The notes beneath the pieces were generated by a model, which was not told where the DNA came from, did no database searches, and saw nothing but the letters and a program-made list of their open reading frames with translations. The translations under genes and the position numbers were made by a program. Source: Pseudomonas brassicacearum (lineage in GTDB: Bacteria > Pseudomonadota > Gammaproteobacteria > Pseudomonadales > Pseudomonadaceae). From it: 64,000 bases of DNA. The stretch covers positions 2,728,001 through 2,792,000 of the forward strand of contig NZ_CP045701.2 in the NCBI RefSeq assembly GCF_009601685.2, given 5' to 3'. Of this stretch, positions 38,462 to 47,127 are shown in pieces (positions within the stretch are counted from its first letter, which is position 1; each line of letters starts with the position of its first letter).

Positions 38462-39712
38462 ATGACTGAAACCCTGGCCTTCGCCAATGCCGCCGCCGCG
38501 CTGGGAATCGGCCTGCTGGTGGGGCTTGAGCGCGAACGACGCAAAGGCGAGGGCGACAGGCGCGATTTTGCCGGCCTGCGCACCTTCGCCATCACGTCGG
38601 TGCTCGGCTATCTGGCGATCCAGGCGGGCGGTCCCGTGTTGCTGGGGGGCATGACCCTCGCTTTGGGCGCCTTGGTGACCGTGGCCTATTGGCGAAACCT
38701 CGACAAGGACCCGGGGATAACCAGCGAGGTGGCCTTGTTCGCCGTATTGGCACTGGGCGCGCTCTGTGCGAGCGCCCCGGGCCTGGCGACCGCGATTGGG
38801 GTGGTGATGGCCGGGTTGCTCGCCAGTCGCCAGGCGTTGCACCACTTTGCCCGCAACCAGTTGACCGCTGCCGAGATGCGCGATGGCCTGGTGCTGTTGA
38901 TCGCCGCGTTGGTCGTGCTGCCGCTGGCGCCGGATCGATTCCTCGGGCCTTATGACGCCATCAACCTGCGCAACCTGTGCACCCTCACCGTCATGCTGAT
39001 GGCGGTGGGCGCGCTGGGGCATGTCGCGGTTCGGACCCTGGGGACCCGCTACGGCTATGCCGCCAGTGCCGTCGCCTCGGGGTTTGCCTCTGCCACTGCG
39101 ACTGTTGCAGCCATGGGCAACATTGCCAGGAAGGAACCTGTCAATCTCAAGGTGCTGAGCGCGGCGGCGGTGCTATCCAACCTGGCGACGGTGGTGCAAA
39201 TGGGCCTGATTCTCACGGCCGTGGAACCTGCGCTGTTGCGTTGGATGTGGGGGGCGTTGTTGTGCGGGGTGCTGATGACCCTGATCTACAGCGGTGTGCT
39301 GATGTTTCCCCGTCCCAGGACGCCGGCCGATGAACCGATCCGGCATGGCGGGGCGTTCAGTCTCAAGCTGGCGCTTATGGTGGTCCTGGCCATGGCCGGT
39401 CTCACTGTCCTGTCGTCGGCGATGCTCGATGCGTTTGGCCAGGCCGGGGTGACCGTCACTGCGATTTTCAGCGGGTTGCTCGACGCCCATGCCTCGACAG
39501 CCTCCATCGCTTCCCTGGCCAAGGGCGGGTTGTTGCCCTTCGACGACGTCGCCGTGCCGATCTTGATCGCGTTCAGCAGCAACTCCCTGAGCAAATGCGT
39601 GGTGGCCTGGCTCAGCGGCGGGCGAAGGTTTGCCGCGTATGTAATTCCCGGCCAGGTGCTGATAACGCTGGCGATGTGGGCGGGGCTGTGGCTCCCGAGT
39701 TTGTCAGCTTGA
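38462..39712 (+). CDS. MgtC/SapB-domain plus DUF4010 membrane protein
   Basis: 416 residues, about 12 membrane helices. The N-terminus has the MgtC/SapB pattern (LGIGLLVGLERERRKGEG, FAGLRTFAITSVLG) and the rest is DUF4010 (SASATATVAAMGN, then FSSNSLSKCVVAWLSGG). The function is unclear; MgtC-like proteins are linked to Mg2+ limitation and ATP homeostasis. It is divergent from the USP-ATPase unit and shares the ANR-type box region. Confidence 0.85.
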   Translation: MTETLAFANAAAALGIGLLVGLERERRKGEGDRRDFAGLRTFAITSVLGYLAIQAGGPVLLGGMTLALGALVTVAYWRNLDKDPGITSEVALFAVLALGALCASAPGLATAIGVVMAGLLASRQALHHFARNQLTAAEMRDGLVLLIAALVVLPLAPDRFLGPYDAINLRNLCTLTVMLMAVGALGHVAVRTLGTRYGYAASAVASGFASATATVAAMGNIARKEPVNLKVLSAAAVLSNLATVVQMGLILTAVEPALLRWMWGALLCGVLMTLIYSGVLMFPRPRTPADEPIRHGGAFSLKLALMVVLAMAGLTVLSSAMLDAFGQAGVTVTAIFSGLLDAHASTASIASLAKGGLLPFDDVAVPILIAFSSNSLSKCVVAWLSGGRRFAAYVIPGQVLITLAMWAGLWLPSLSA

Positions 39713-39727
39713 ATGAATGATGGCTAT

Positions 39728-39741
39728 TTGATGAAGATCAA
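39728..39741 (+). promoter_or_regulatory. ANR/FNR-type box, perfect
   Basis: TTGAT-GAAG-ATCAA lies 76-89 bp upstream of the second universal stress protein start and downstream of the MgtC-family stop. It is an exact consensus match. Confidence 0.85.
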
Positions 39742-39816
39742 GTCCCGCCCCTGGCATATGTTCATTCTGGAACCCTCAATCCTTTAAGTGGCTGTCGCCA
39801 CGTGCCGAGGTGTTCC

Positions 39817-40728
39817 ATGTCCCAGACTCAACGTTTGTTGTTATTGGCGCCTGACGCCATGATCCGTACGCCGGCGTTCGACCGCGCCACCGAGTTGGCC
39901 CTGGCGCTGGACCTGCCCCTGCACATCGTGGCGTTCGACTACCTGGAGTTGCTCTCGGTGGCCGGTCTTTTTGCCCCGGAGCAGGTCAAGCAAGCGCGTG
40001 AGGGCTATCTGGAAACCCATCGGCACTGGCTATGGCAACAGGCCGAACTGGCGCGCCGGCACGGCGTCGAGGTGACGTGCGAGGTGGTTTGGAGCAAGGA
40101 TGCTTTTCAAGCCTTGCAGCAGTACGTCAAGGAGATGCCGATGGCGTTGATCATCAAGGACGCGCAGCCGGAACCGGCAATGAAGCGGGTGTTTTTCACG
40201 CCCTTGGACTGGCGCTTGCTGCGTGACTGCCCGGTGCCGGTGCATCTGGTCACGGATTCGCGTCACCCCCGGCCTCGGCGGGTCCTGGCGATTGTCGATG
40301 TGCTGCGCAGCGAAGACCAGGACTTGGTGTTCAACGACCAGATCGTCGACGCCGCAGTCAAACTGGCCGAGCAATGCAACGCCCAGGTCGAGTTGCTGCA
40401 CGCCTTCGATTGGACGGCCGTCTACGCCTCGGACATGGGCATTGGTGCACTGCCCCTGGCCACCGGGCTCTACGAGGCGTTGGGCCAGGCACAGCATGAG
40501 GTGTTCGAGTCCCTGGCCGAGCGGCATGGGGTCGCGCCGCAGCAGCGCCACTTCATCGAAGGCTCACCGCTGAACAGCATTTGCACGTTCGCCACCGATC
40601 ATCAGATCGACGTTATTGTCATGGGCACCACCGCACATCGTGGCCTGGACAAGCGCCTGGGCACGACCGCCGAGTTCCTGCTGCAACGGGCGCCCTGCAG
40701 CGTATTGGCGATCAAGCCGCAAGCATGA
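39817..40728 (+). CDS. Universal stress protein, tandem-domain
   Basis: 303 residues with two Usp domains (SQTQRLLLLAPDAMIRT at the start; the second domain has VMGTTAHRGLDKRLGTTAEF). It is the second of four paralogues in this region and begins at ATG 39817 after GAGG. The leftward acetyltransferase gene converges with it; the 50-bp gap has an eight-base-pair hairpin at 40744-40766. Confidence 0.9.
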   Translation: MSQTQRLLLLAPDAMIRTPAFDRATELALALDLPLHIVAFDYLELLSVAGLFAPEQVKQAREGYLETHRHWLWQQAELARRHGVEVTCEVVWSKDAFQALQQYVKEMPMALIIKDAQPEPAMKRVFFTPLDWRLLRDCPVPVHLVTDSRHPRPRRVLAIVDVLRSEDQDLVFNDQIVDAAVKLAEQCNAQVELLHAFDWTAVYASDMGIGALPLATGLYEALGQAQHEVFESLAERHGVAPQQRHFIEGSPLNSICTFATDHQIDVIVMGTTAHRGLDKRLGTTAEFLLQRAPCSVLAIKPQA

Positions 40729-40743
40729 CGGGATCAACGCTAC

Positions 40744-40766
40744 GCGAGGCCATGCCAAGGCCTCGC
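40744..40766. terminator. Hairpin between convergent genes
   Basis: GCGAGGCC and GGCCTCGC pair across a seven-base loop in the 50-bp gap between the USP and acetyltransferase genes. It lacks a U-run, so bidirectional termination is only likely. Confidence 0.45.
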
Positions 40767-40779
40767 ACCAGCGTTCGGG

Positions 40780-41343
40780 CTAAAGGTAGAGCCGGTGGAT
40801 GACCTGCCGAGTGTCGTCGGGATCGCTGCGGGTTTCAAAACCCAGGCTGTGGGCAAGCTCGCGCATCGGGGCGTTGCTGGCGGAGTCGATGGAGTACATC
40901 TGGTGGAAGCCATTTTTACGTGCGGCCTCGATCAGGTGTTCCATCAACAACGTACCCAGCCCCAGGTGTTGCCAAGGGTCGGCGACGGTCACCGCGCACT
41001 CGCATTCGTGTTCCTGGGTCGCGCAATAGCGGCTGACACCGATCTCGATCAACTCGCCGTTGTCATGGACCAGGGCGATGTAGGCCATGTGCGACTTGCA
41101 GTCGACATCCATCAATTGATCGAGCAGCGCCGTGCCCGGCTCATTGATCTGCGCCAGGAAACGCATGTGCCGGGACTCCGGCGACAGGCGCATGATGAAG
41201 TCGTATTCGCGCTGGCGGTCCTGCTCCCTGAGCGGCCGGATCAAGACATGCCGGCCGTCCCTGAGTGGCTGGATCCAGTGCTTGCCACTGATGCTGGCAT
41301 ACAGGGCTGCGGCGCGTTCGTTGTGGTCTTTGACAGTGAGCAT
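40780..41343 (-). CDS. GNAT-family N-acetyltransferase
   Basis: 187 residues with one GNAT domain: IQPLRDGRHVLIRPLREQDR at the start, then TVADPWQHLGLGTLLMEHLI, the acetyl-CoA pyrophosphate loop (QHLGLGTLL). Its acceptor is unknown; in P. aeruginosa comparable GNATs near USP genes modify metabolic enzymes. It is divergent from the third USP gene and the 247-bp divergent region holds two ANR-type boxes. Confidence 0.88.
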   Translation of the reverse strand: MLTVKDHNERAAALYASISGKHWIQPLRDGRHVLIRPLREQDRQREYDFIMRLSPESRHMRFLAQINEPGTALLDQLMDVDCKSHMAYIALVHDNGELIEIGVSRYCATQEHECECAVTVADPWQHLGLGTLLMEHLIEAARKNGFHQMYSIDSASNAPMRELAHSLGFETRSDPDDTRQVIHRLYL

Positions 41344-41430
41344 GGTGCGATCCTCCCTAGGATGTGCACGTGCGGTGCGATAAAAATCTACGCATTCGGT
41401 ACAGTTCTACGCCCGCCACGACGATCGATT

Positions 41431-41444
41431 CTGATCTGGATCAG
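41431..41444. promoter_or_regulatory. ANR/FNR-type box, near-perfect
   Basis: CTGAT-CTGG-ATCAG differs from the consensus only at the outermost base of each arm. It lies 88-101 bp upstream of the acetyltransferase start, and so could serve that leftward gene. Confidence 0.6.
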
Positions 41445-41478
41445 TGCCCGCGTATCCCGTCCGTCGATTGCCCTGCCC

Positions 41479-41492
41479 TTGATTCAGATCAA
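41479..41492. promoter_or_regulatory. ANR/FNR-type box, perfect
   Basis: TTGAT-TCAG-ATCAA is an exact consensus match, 99-112 bp upstream of the third universal stress protein start. Confidence 0.85.
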
Positions 41493-41590
41493 ACCGTTTG
41501 GAGCCTGTATGGGCGCACGCTGAAGGTCGTACCGGAAAATGGCCGGTGCAGGGTTTTGGATTGGCGTGAACAATCCGATGGAGGTGTGCG

Positions 41591-42484
41591 ATGGGGCAAT
41601 ACCAGCGTCTGCTATTGATCGTCGAACCTGATCTGCACCCTTCGGCGGCGATGCGCAGGGCCTGCGCCCTGGCCCGGGTCAGTGGCGCGGCGCTGCATTT
41701 GTGCGCGTTCGTCCAGCCGCAGGCCCGCACCCACTTATGGGGAGAAAAAACCGATGAGGCGAATGAGCAACGCTATGTGCACCGCTATCGGCGCTGGATG
41801 GTGGAGGAGGCTGCGCTGCTCAAGGAGGAAGGCCTGGATGTGACGACACACGTGGTATGGACGCTCCATCCGTTGCTGGACATCCTGCGCTATGTCGAGC
41901 AGTTCCAGCCTGACCTGCTGATCAAGGACGTGACCCTTGAACCTTTGCTCAAGCGAGTGTTCGCCACGCCCCTGGACTGTCACTTGTTGCGCGACTGTCC
42001 GGTGCCCGTGCATCTGGTCAACCAGGCGGTGCACGGCTTGCCGCGCCGGGTCGTGGCGGCGGTGGACCCCTCGGACCCCCAGGCCAATGCCTTGAACGAG
42101 CACATCGTCCAGACTGCCGCCACGCTGGCCCGGCAATGCGACGCCTCGTTGCATCTGCTGTACGCCTGCGACCTGTCGCCGGCTTTCAATGGCGAAGCCT
42201 CGCTGCTGGCCGGTGCCTGGGATGACGACTTTGCCGACGCCCTGCGCGAATCGCTGCATGCGGCGTTCATCAGCCTGGCCGAGCGCTGTGGCGTACCGGC
42301 GGAACGTCGGCACTTCACCGTTGGTCTGCCGGTGCCGGTCATCCGTGAGTTCATCGACGAATTCGAGACCGACGTCGTGGTGATGGGCACTGTGCACCGC
42401 GCCGGTCTTGAGCGTTTGATTGGCAGCACGACAGAACGTGCCTTGTATTCGGTGCCGGGCAGTGTGCTGGCCGTCAAGGGATGA
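41591..42484 (+). CDS. Universal stress protein, tandem-domain
   Basis: 297 residues, MGQYQRLLLIVEPDLHPSAA at the start and VMGTVHRAGLERLIGSTTER as the second-domain nucleotide motif. It has ATG 41591 with GGAGG upstream. Its end overlaps the convergent alcohol dehydrogenase gene by 11 bp. It is the third of four Usp paralogues in the island. Confidence 0.9.
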   Translation: MGQYQRLLLIVEPDLHPSAAMRRACALARVSGAALHLCAFVQPQARTHLWGEKTDEANEQRYVHRYRRWMVEEAALLKEEGLDVTTHVVWTLHPLLDILRYVEQFQPDLLIKDVTLEPLLKRVFATPLDCHLLRDCPVPVHLVNQAVHGLPRRVVAAVDPSDPQANALNEHIVQTAATLARQCDASLHLLYACDLSPAFNGEASLLAGAWDDDFADALRESLHAAFISLAERCGVPAERRHFTVGLPVPVIREFIDEFETDVVVMGTVHRAGLERLIGSTTERALYSVPGSVLAVKG

Positions 42485-43457
42485 GTACGATGGCCCCGTT
42501 GACCTGTCCGCTCCTCAAGCGTTCCAGGGCGTGGTTGGCTTGGACCAATGGGTAGCAGGTCACGTTGCAATGCACGGGCGTGCGCTGGATCTGCTCGAAA
42601 AACGCCACGCCGTCCGCGCGGGTCAGATTGGCCACTGAACGCACGCTGCGCTCCTGCCACAACAGGCGATAGGGGAAGGCAGGGATGTCGCTCATGTGAA
42701 TGCCGGCGCACACCACGCAACCGCCTTTGGCGGTGGCTTGCAAGGCCAGCGGCACCAGTTCGCCGACAGGGGCGAAGATCAGGCTGGCGTCGAGCAGGTG
42801 TGGCGGCGCCTGATCCGATGCCCCGGCCCAGGTTGCGCCCAGCGAACGGGCATAGTCCTGGCCGCTATCATCACCGGGGCGGGTGAAGGCATAGACTTGC
42901 TGGCCCCGGCCCACGGCGACCTGGATCACCAGGTGCGCAGCGGCGCCGAAGCCATAGAGGCCCAAGTGAGGGGCGTTCTGCGCCATCTGCAAGGCCCTGA
43001 AACCGATCAGCCCTGCACACAGCAAGGGTGCTGCTTCGGCGGCCTCGAGCGTATCGGGGAGGGGGAAACAGAATCGCGCATCGGCGACGGTGTAATCGGC
43101 GTAGCCGCCGTCCAGCTGGCAGCCGGTGAACAGCGCCTGGTCGCAGAGGTTCTCCCGGCCCGAGCGGCAGAACTCACACACGCCGCACGTCCATCCCAAC
43201 CAGGGCACACCCACCCGTCGGCCGATCCAGTCCGGGGCCACCTGCGCGCCAACGGCGGTGACCTCACCGACAATCTCGTGGCCCGGCACCCGAGGCAGCC
43301 GGGCCTGGGGCAGTTCACCGTCGAACAGATGCAAGTCGGTGCGGCACACACCGCAGGCTTGCACCTTGATCAGCATTTGCCCGGCCGCCGGTGTCGGTTG
43401 GGGACGCTCCTGCAGTTGCAAGGGCTGGCCAATCGTGTGCAGGACCATGGCGCGCAT
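42474..43457 (-). CDS. Zinc-dependent alcohol dehydrogenase
   Basis: 327 residues of the Zn-MDR family. Catalytic zinc motif GVCRTDLHLFDGELP, GHEIVGEV, four structural-zinc cysteines around CGVCEFCRSGRENLC, and a nucleotide fold with LGLYGFGAAAHLV. It is close to AdhA/NAD-dependent ethanol dehydrogenases and could reoxidise NADH by acetaldehyde reduction under low oxygen. The start 43457 follows AGGAG; an ATG two codons earlier is spaced too tightly. Confidence 0.9.
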   Translation of the reverse strand: MRAMVLHTIGQPLQLQERPQPTPAAGQMLIKVQACGVCRTDLHLFDGELPQARLPRVPGHEIVGEVTAVGAQVAPDWIGRRVGVPWLGWTCGVCEFCRSGRENLCDQALFTGCQLDGGYADYTVADARFCFPLPDTLEAAEAAPLLCAGLIGFRALQMAQNAPHLGLYGFGAAAHLVIQVAVGRGQQVYAFTRPGDDSGQDYARSLGATWAGASDQAPPHLLDASLIFAPVGELVPLALQATAKGGCVVCAGIHMSDIPAFPYRLLWQERSVRSVANLTRADGVAFFEQIQRTPVHCNVTCYPLVQANHALERLRSGQVNGAIVLIP

Positions 43458-43550
43458 GAGCATTCTCCTGTGTGAGCGGGCGCCCGCCCTGCCAGTGAGC
43501 GGTGCCAGAGCATCGAGCAAGCACCTTGTATGACCTTAGCGTCCCTGGTT

Positions 43551-43564
43551 CTGATGTAAATCAA
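43551..43564. promoter_or_regulatory. ANR/FNR-type box, near-perfect
   Basis: CTGAT-GTAA-ATCAA differs from the consensus in one base. It lies between the divergent alcohol dehydrogenase (about 100 bp away) and phosphoketolase (about 135 bp away) starts. Confidence 0.65.
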
Positions 43565-43696
43565 GTCACCCTTATTCCCGCGTTCCAGAATCAGGCATGG
43601 CTGCCGTTCAATAACGGTTCGAGTGACAGCCAACGGAATGGAATCGGCCCGGGGCCCGGGCTCTACCTGCCAACCCTGTTTTTTACGGAGGACGTG

Positions 43697-46069
43697 ATGA
43701 GCGATTTTCTCAGCCCCGACCAACTGGAAGGCATTGACGCCTACTGGCGAGCGTCCAATTACCTGGCCGTGGGTCAGATCTACCTCAAGGACAACCCGTT
43801 GCTGCGCAAGCCGCTGCAAAATGGCCACGTCAAGCCGCGCCTGCTCGGTCACTGGGGCACGACGCCGGGGTTGAACCTGATCTATGTGCACCTCAATCAC
43901 CTGATCAAGACCCACGACCTGGACATGATCCTGGTCACGGGCCCCGGCCATGGCGGCCCGGCCATTGTTGCCCAGAGTTACCTGGAGGGCAGCTTCACCC
44001 AGTGTTATCCAGACGTCGAGCAGAATGAGAACGGGATGCTGCGCCTGTTCCGGCAGTTTTCCTGGCCATATGGGTTGTCCAGCCATGTCTCGGCGCAGAT
44101 ACCCGGCTCCATCCACGAGGGTGGGGAACTGGGATATTCCCTGGCCCATGCCTACGGGGCGGCGTTCGACAATCCCGAGTTGATCGTGGCTTGCGTGATC
44201 GGTGACGGTGAGGCCGAAACCGGTACGCTGGCGGCGAGTTGGCATTCCAACAAGTTTCTCAACCCCGCGCGCGACGGCGCTGTATTGCCTATCCTCCATC
44301 TCAACGGCTTCAAGATCGCCAACCCTACGTTGTTGTCGCGCATCAGTGAGGATGAACTGTCCGCCCTGATGTACGGCTACGGCTACGATCCCTATTTCGT
44401 CGAAGGCGACGACCCGTTCGCCGTCCATCAGTTGCTGGCCAGCACCCTGGATAGCATGCTGCTCAAGATTCGTGAGATCCAACGCAAGGCCCGGACAGGT
44501 TCGACGGGGCCTGCCCCGGAGCGTCAGCTCTGGCCGATGCTGGTATTGCGCACGCCCAAGGGATGGACCGGCCCCAAATTTGTCGATGGCCAGCAGGTCG
44601 AAGGTACCTGGCGCGCCCACCAGGTGCCGCTGTGTCACCTTGAGCAGCCCCAGCATTTGACGCAACTGCAGCAGTGGCTCGAAAGCTACCAGCCGCAAGC
44701 GTTGTTCGACGCCAACGGCACGTTGCTGCCCGAGATTGCCGCGCTGGCGCCGACCGGCCATCGGCGTCTGGGCGCCAACCTCCATGCCAATGGTGGCTTG
44801 CTCCTGCAGCCCTTGGAGATGCCTCGTTTCACCGACTACGCCGTACAGCTCCCCGCGCCCGGTGGCGTGGAGGCCGAAGGCACCCGCGTGCTGGGCACAT
44901 TCCTGCGCGATGTGATGAAGCACAACCTCAAGGCCGGCAATTTCCGTCTGTTCGGCCCCGACGAAACCGCCTCCAATCGCCTTGATGCAGTGTACGAAGT
45001 CAGTGGCAAGACCTGGATGGCTGCGCTGGAAGCGGGGGATACCAACCTCGACTGTGCAGGACGTGTAATGGAAATACTCAGTGAGCAGGTGTGCGAAGGC
45101 TGGCTGGAGGGGTATCTGCTGACCGGTCGCCATGGGTTGTTTTCCTGCTATGAAGCGTTCATTCACATCGTCGACTCGATGTTCAACCAGCACGCCAAGT
45201 GGCTCAAGACCGCTGCCCAGGTGCCGTGGCGCGCACCGATCGCATCGCTCAATTACCTGCTCACCTCCCATGTCTGGCGTCAGGATCACAATGGTTTTTC
45301 CCATCAGGACCCAGGCTTCATCGACCTTGTGGCGAACAAAAGCGCCGACGTGGTGCGTATCTACTTGCCTCCTGATGCCAATTGCCTGTTGTCGGTGACC
45401 GATCACTGCCTCAAGAGCCGCAACTACATCAACGTGATCGTGGCCGGTAAACAACCCCAGTGGCAGTGGCTGGACATCGACTCGGCCATTCGCCATTGCA
45501 TGGTCGGCATTGGCCGCTGGGCCTTTGCCTGCAAGGACGATGATGACCCGGATGTGGTCATGGCCTGTGCCGGTGATGTACCGACCCTCGAAGCCCTGGC
45601 GGCTGTCACCTTGCTGCGCCAATACGTGCCGGACCTGCGCATACGGGTCATCAATGTGGTGGACCTGATGGTGCTGCAACCGCCGCAACAACATGCCCAT
45701 GGATTGTCGGATGCGGAGTTCGACGAACTGTTTACCGTGGACAAGCCGGTGATCTTCGCCTTCCATGGCTATCCGTCGCTGATCCATCGGCTGGTCTATA
45801 AGCGCCACAACCACGACAACTTCCATGTCCACGGCTTCATGGAGCAGGGCGCAACCACCACGCCATTCGACATGGTGGTGATCAATCAGCTCGATCGTTA
45901 TCGATTGGCCCTGGACGTTATCCAGCGGGTACCACGGCTGCAGCCGTTGGTGGACAGCGCCCGTGATCGATACTGGGAAACCATGGAAAGGCACCAGCTC
46001 TACGTTATCGAGCATGGGCAGGACCTGCCCGAGGTCCTGGACTGGCGCTGGACGCCCACGCCGCCATGA
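43697..46069 (+). CDS. xfp: Phosphoketolase (Xfp)
   Basis: 790 residues, standard length. The N-terminal thiamine-diphosphate region has [24 protein letters not shown] and [19 protein letters not shown]; the middle domain has [13 protein letters not shown] and [20 protein letters not shown]. The enzyme splits xylulose-5-phosphate or fructose-6-phosphate to acetyl phosphate, giving ATP without oxygen. Start ATG 43697 follows GGAGG; the frame stays open upstream to 43502 without a conserved extension. A Usp gene follows 66 bp downstream. Confidence 0.93.
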   Translation: MSDFLSPDQLEGIDAYWRASNYLAVGQIYLKDNPLLRKPLQNGHVKPRLLGHWGTTPGLNLIYVHLNHLIKTHDLDMILVTGPGHGGPAIVAQSYLEGSFTQCYPDVEQNENGMLRLFRQFSWPYGLSSHVSAQIPGSIHEGGELGYSLAHAYGAAFDNPELIVACVIGDGEAETGTLAASWHSNKFLNPARDGAVLPILHLNGFKIANPTLLSRISEDELSALMYGYGYDPYFVEGDDPFAVHQLLASTLDSMLLKIREIQRKARTGSTGPAPERQLWPMLVLRTPKGWTGPKFVDGQQVEGTWRAHQVPLCHLEQPQHLTQLQQWLESYQPQALFDANGTLLPEIAALAPTGHRRLGANLHANGGLLLQPLEMPRFTDYAVQLPAPGGVEAEGTRVLGTFLRDVMKHNLKAGNFRLFGPDETASNRLDAVYEVSGKTWMAALEAGDTNLDCAGRVMEILSEQVCEGWLEGYLLTGRHGLFSCYEAFIHIVDSMFNQHAKWLKTAAQVPWRAPIASLNYLLTSHVWRQDHNGFSHQDPGFIDLVANKSADVVRIYLPPDANCLLSVTDHCLKSRNYINVIVAGKQPQWQWLDIDSAIRHCMVGIGRWAFACKDDDDPDVVMACAGDVPTLEALAAVTLLRQYVPDLRIRVINVVDLMVLQPPQQHAHGLSDAEFDELFTVDKPVIFAFHGYPSLIHRLVYKRHNHDNFHVHGFMEQGATTTPFDMVVINQLDRYRLALDVIQRVPRLQPLVDSARDRYWETMERHQLYVIEHGQDLPEVLDWRWTPTPP

Positions 46070-46135
46070 CCGCCAGCAACCATCACGGCATCGACGCTGC
46101 ACTGCGGCGTCCGAGCCCGACCCTGGAGATCCATC

Positions 46136-47026
46136 ATGAGCCAGTACCAACGCCTGTTGCTGATCCTCAACCCGGCACAACGACATTCTCCCGCCCTTCA
46201 TCACGCCGCCGCCCTGGCGGCCGCCAGCGAGGCGCATTTGCATGTCATCGCGTTGATACCCTCGCTGGACATTCTGTCGTTGCTTGAAGAGGCGCCTCGC
46301 GAAGACGCGCGCCAGAACTATTTCCAGGACCAGCGTGATTGGCTGGAGGAAGAAGCCGACAAAATGCGTCGTCGAGGGCTGCGGGTCACCACGGAAGTGG
46401 CGTGGGCCGATGCCATGCGTGAGCGGATCCTGCAACACGTCGAGCAGTTCCACCCCGACCTGCTGATCAAACAGGTCCAGCATGAATCCCTGCTCAAGCG
46501 CGCGTTCTACACGCCGTTGGATTGGCACCTGCTGCGCAAGTGCCCCGTTGCGTTGTACATGGTGGGCGCTGGCGGTCACGCTTTGCCGCGCAAAGTGGTC
46601 GCGGCAGTGGACCCTTCCAGTGCATTTGCACAGAACAGCGGGCTCAACGACCGGATTATTCGCCAGGCGCTGAGCCTGGCGCTGCAATGCGACGCCGAGT
46701 TGCATCTGGTTCACGCCTTCGAGGTGTCTTCGGTCCACCTGGGCGATGTGGGGAGCGGCGAGTTGTCGCTGTCGCAGCTCAGCAAGGAACTGCGCCGCAG
46801 CCTGGAAAAATCCTTCCTGGAACTGGCCAACCTGTTCGGCGTGCCTGCCGAGCGCCGGCAGTTTTTGCTGGGGCATCCGGTCTCGGCGCTCAGTGAATTT
46901 GCCTTGGAGCATGACGTGGATGTGATCGTCATGGGCCGATCCCAGCACCATGATCCGTTTGGGCTGCTGGGCAGTACGACAGAACACATCCTGTACCAGG
47001 TGCAGTGCAGTGTCCTGGCGGTCTGA
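46136..47026 (+). CDS. Universal stress protein, tandem-domain
   Basis: 296 residues, SQYQRLLLILNPAQRHSPA at the start and VMGRSQHHDPFGLLGSTTEH near the end. It follows phosphoketolase and probably shares its transcript. It is the fourth Usp paralogue in 10 kb; the order of its two domains matches the others. Confidence 0.9.
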   Translation: MSQYQRLLLILNPAQRHSPALHHAAALAAASEAHLHVIALIPSLDILSLLEEAPREDARQNYFQDQRDWLEEEADKMRRRGLRVTTEVAWADAMRERILQHVEQFHPDLLIKQVQHESLLKRAFYTPLDWHLLRKCPVALYMVGAGGHALPRKVVAAVDPSSAFAQNSGLNDRIIRQALSLALQCDAELHLVHAFEVSSVHLGDVGSGELSLSQLSKELRRSLEKSFLELANLFGVPAERRQFLLGHPVSALSEFALEHDVDVIVMGRSQHHDPFGLLGSTTEHILYQVQCSVLAV

Positions 47027-47052
47027 CGAAATGGGCCCTGGCGGCTAAGTGA

Positions 47053-47066
47053 TTGACGGGAATCAA
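47053..47066 (+). promoter_or_regulatory. ANR/FNR-type box, near-perfect
   Basis: TTGAC-GGGA-ATCAA differs from TTGAT-N4-ATCAA at one position. It is 62-75 bp upstream of the beta-CASP nuclease gene, a promoter-proximal position. Confidence 0.6.
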
Positions 47067-47127
47067 AGCCCGCCTGGGCAAACAATGCGACCAATAGCTA
47101 TTCCATCGATTGCCCAGGAGCACCGCC

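Noticed and set aside
43370..46987. 1205-codon reverse-strand open frame
   Set aside because: It is antisense to phosphoketolase and a USP, which have clear domains; such long antisense frames are common in GC-rich genomes.
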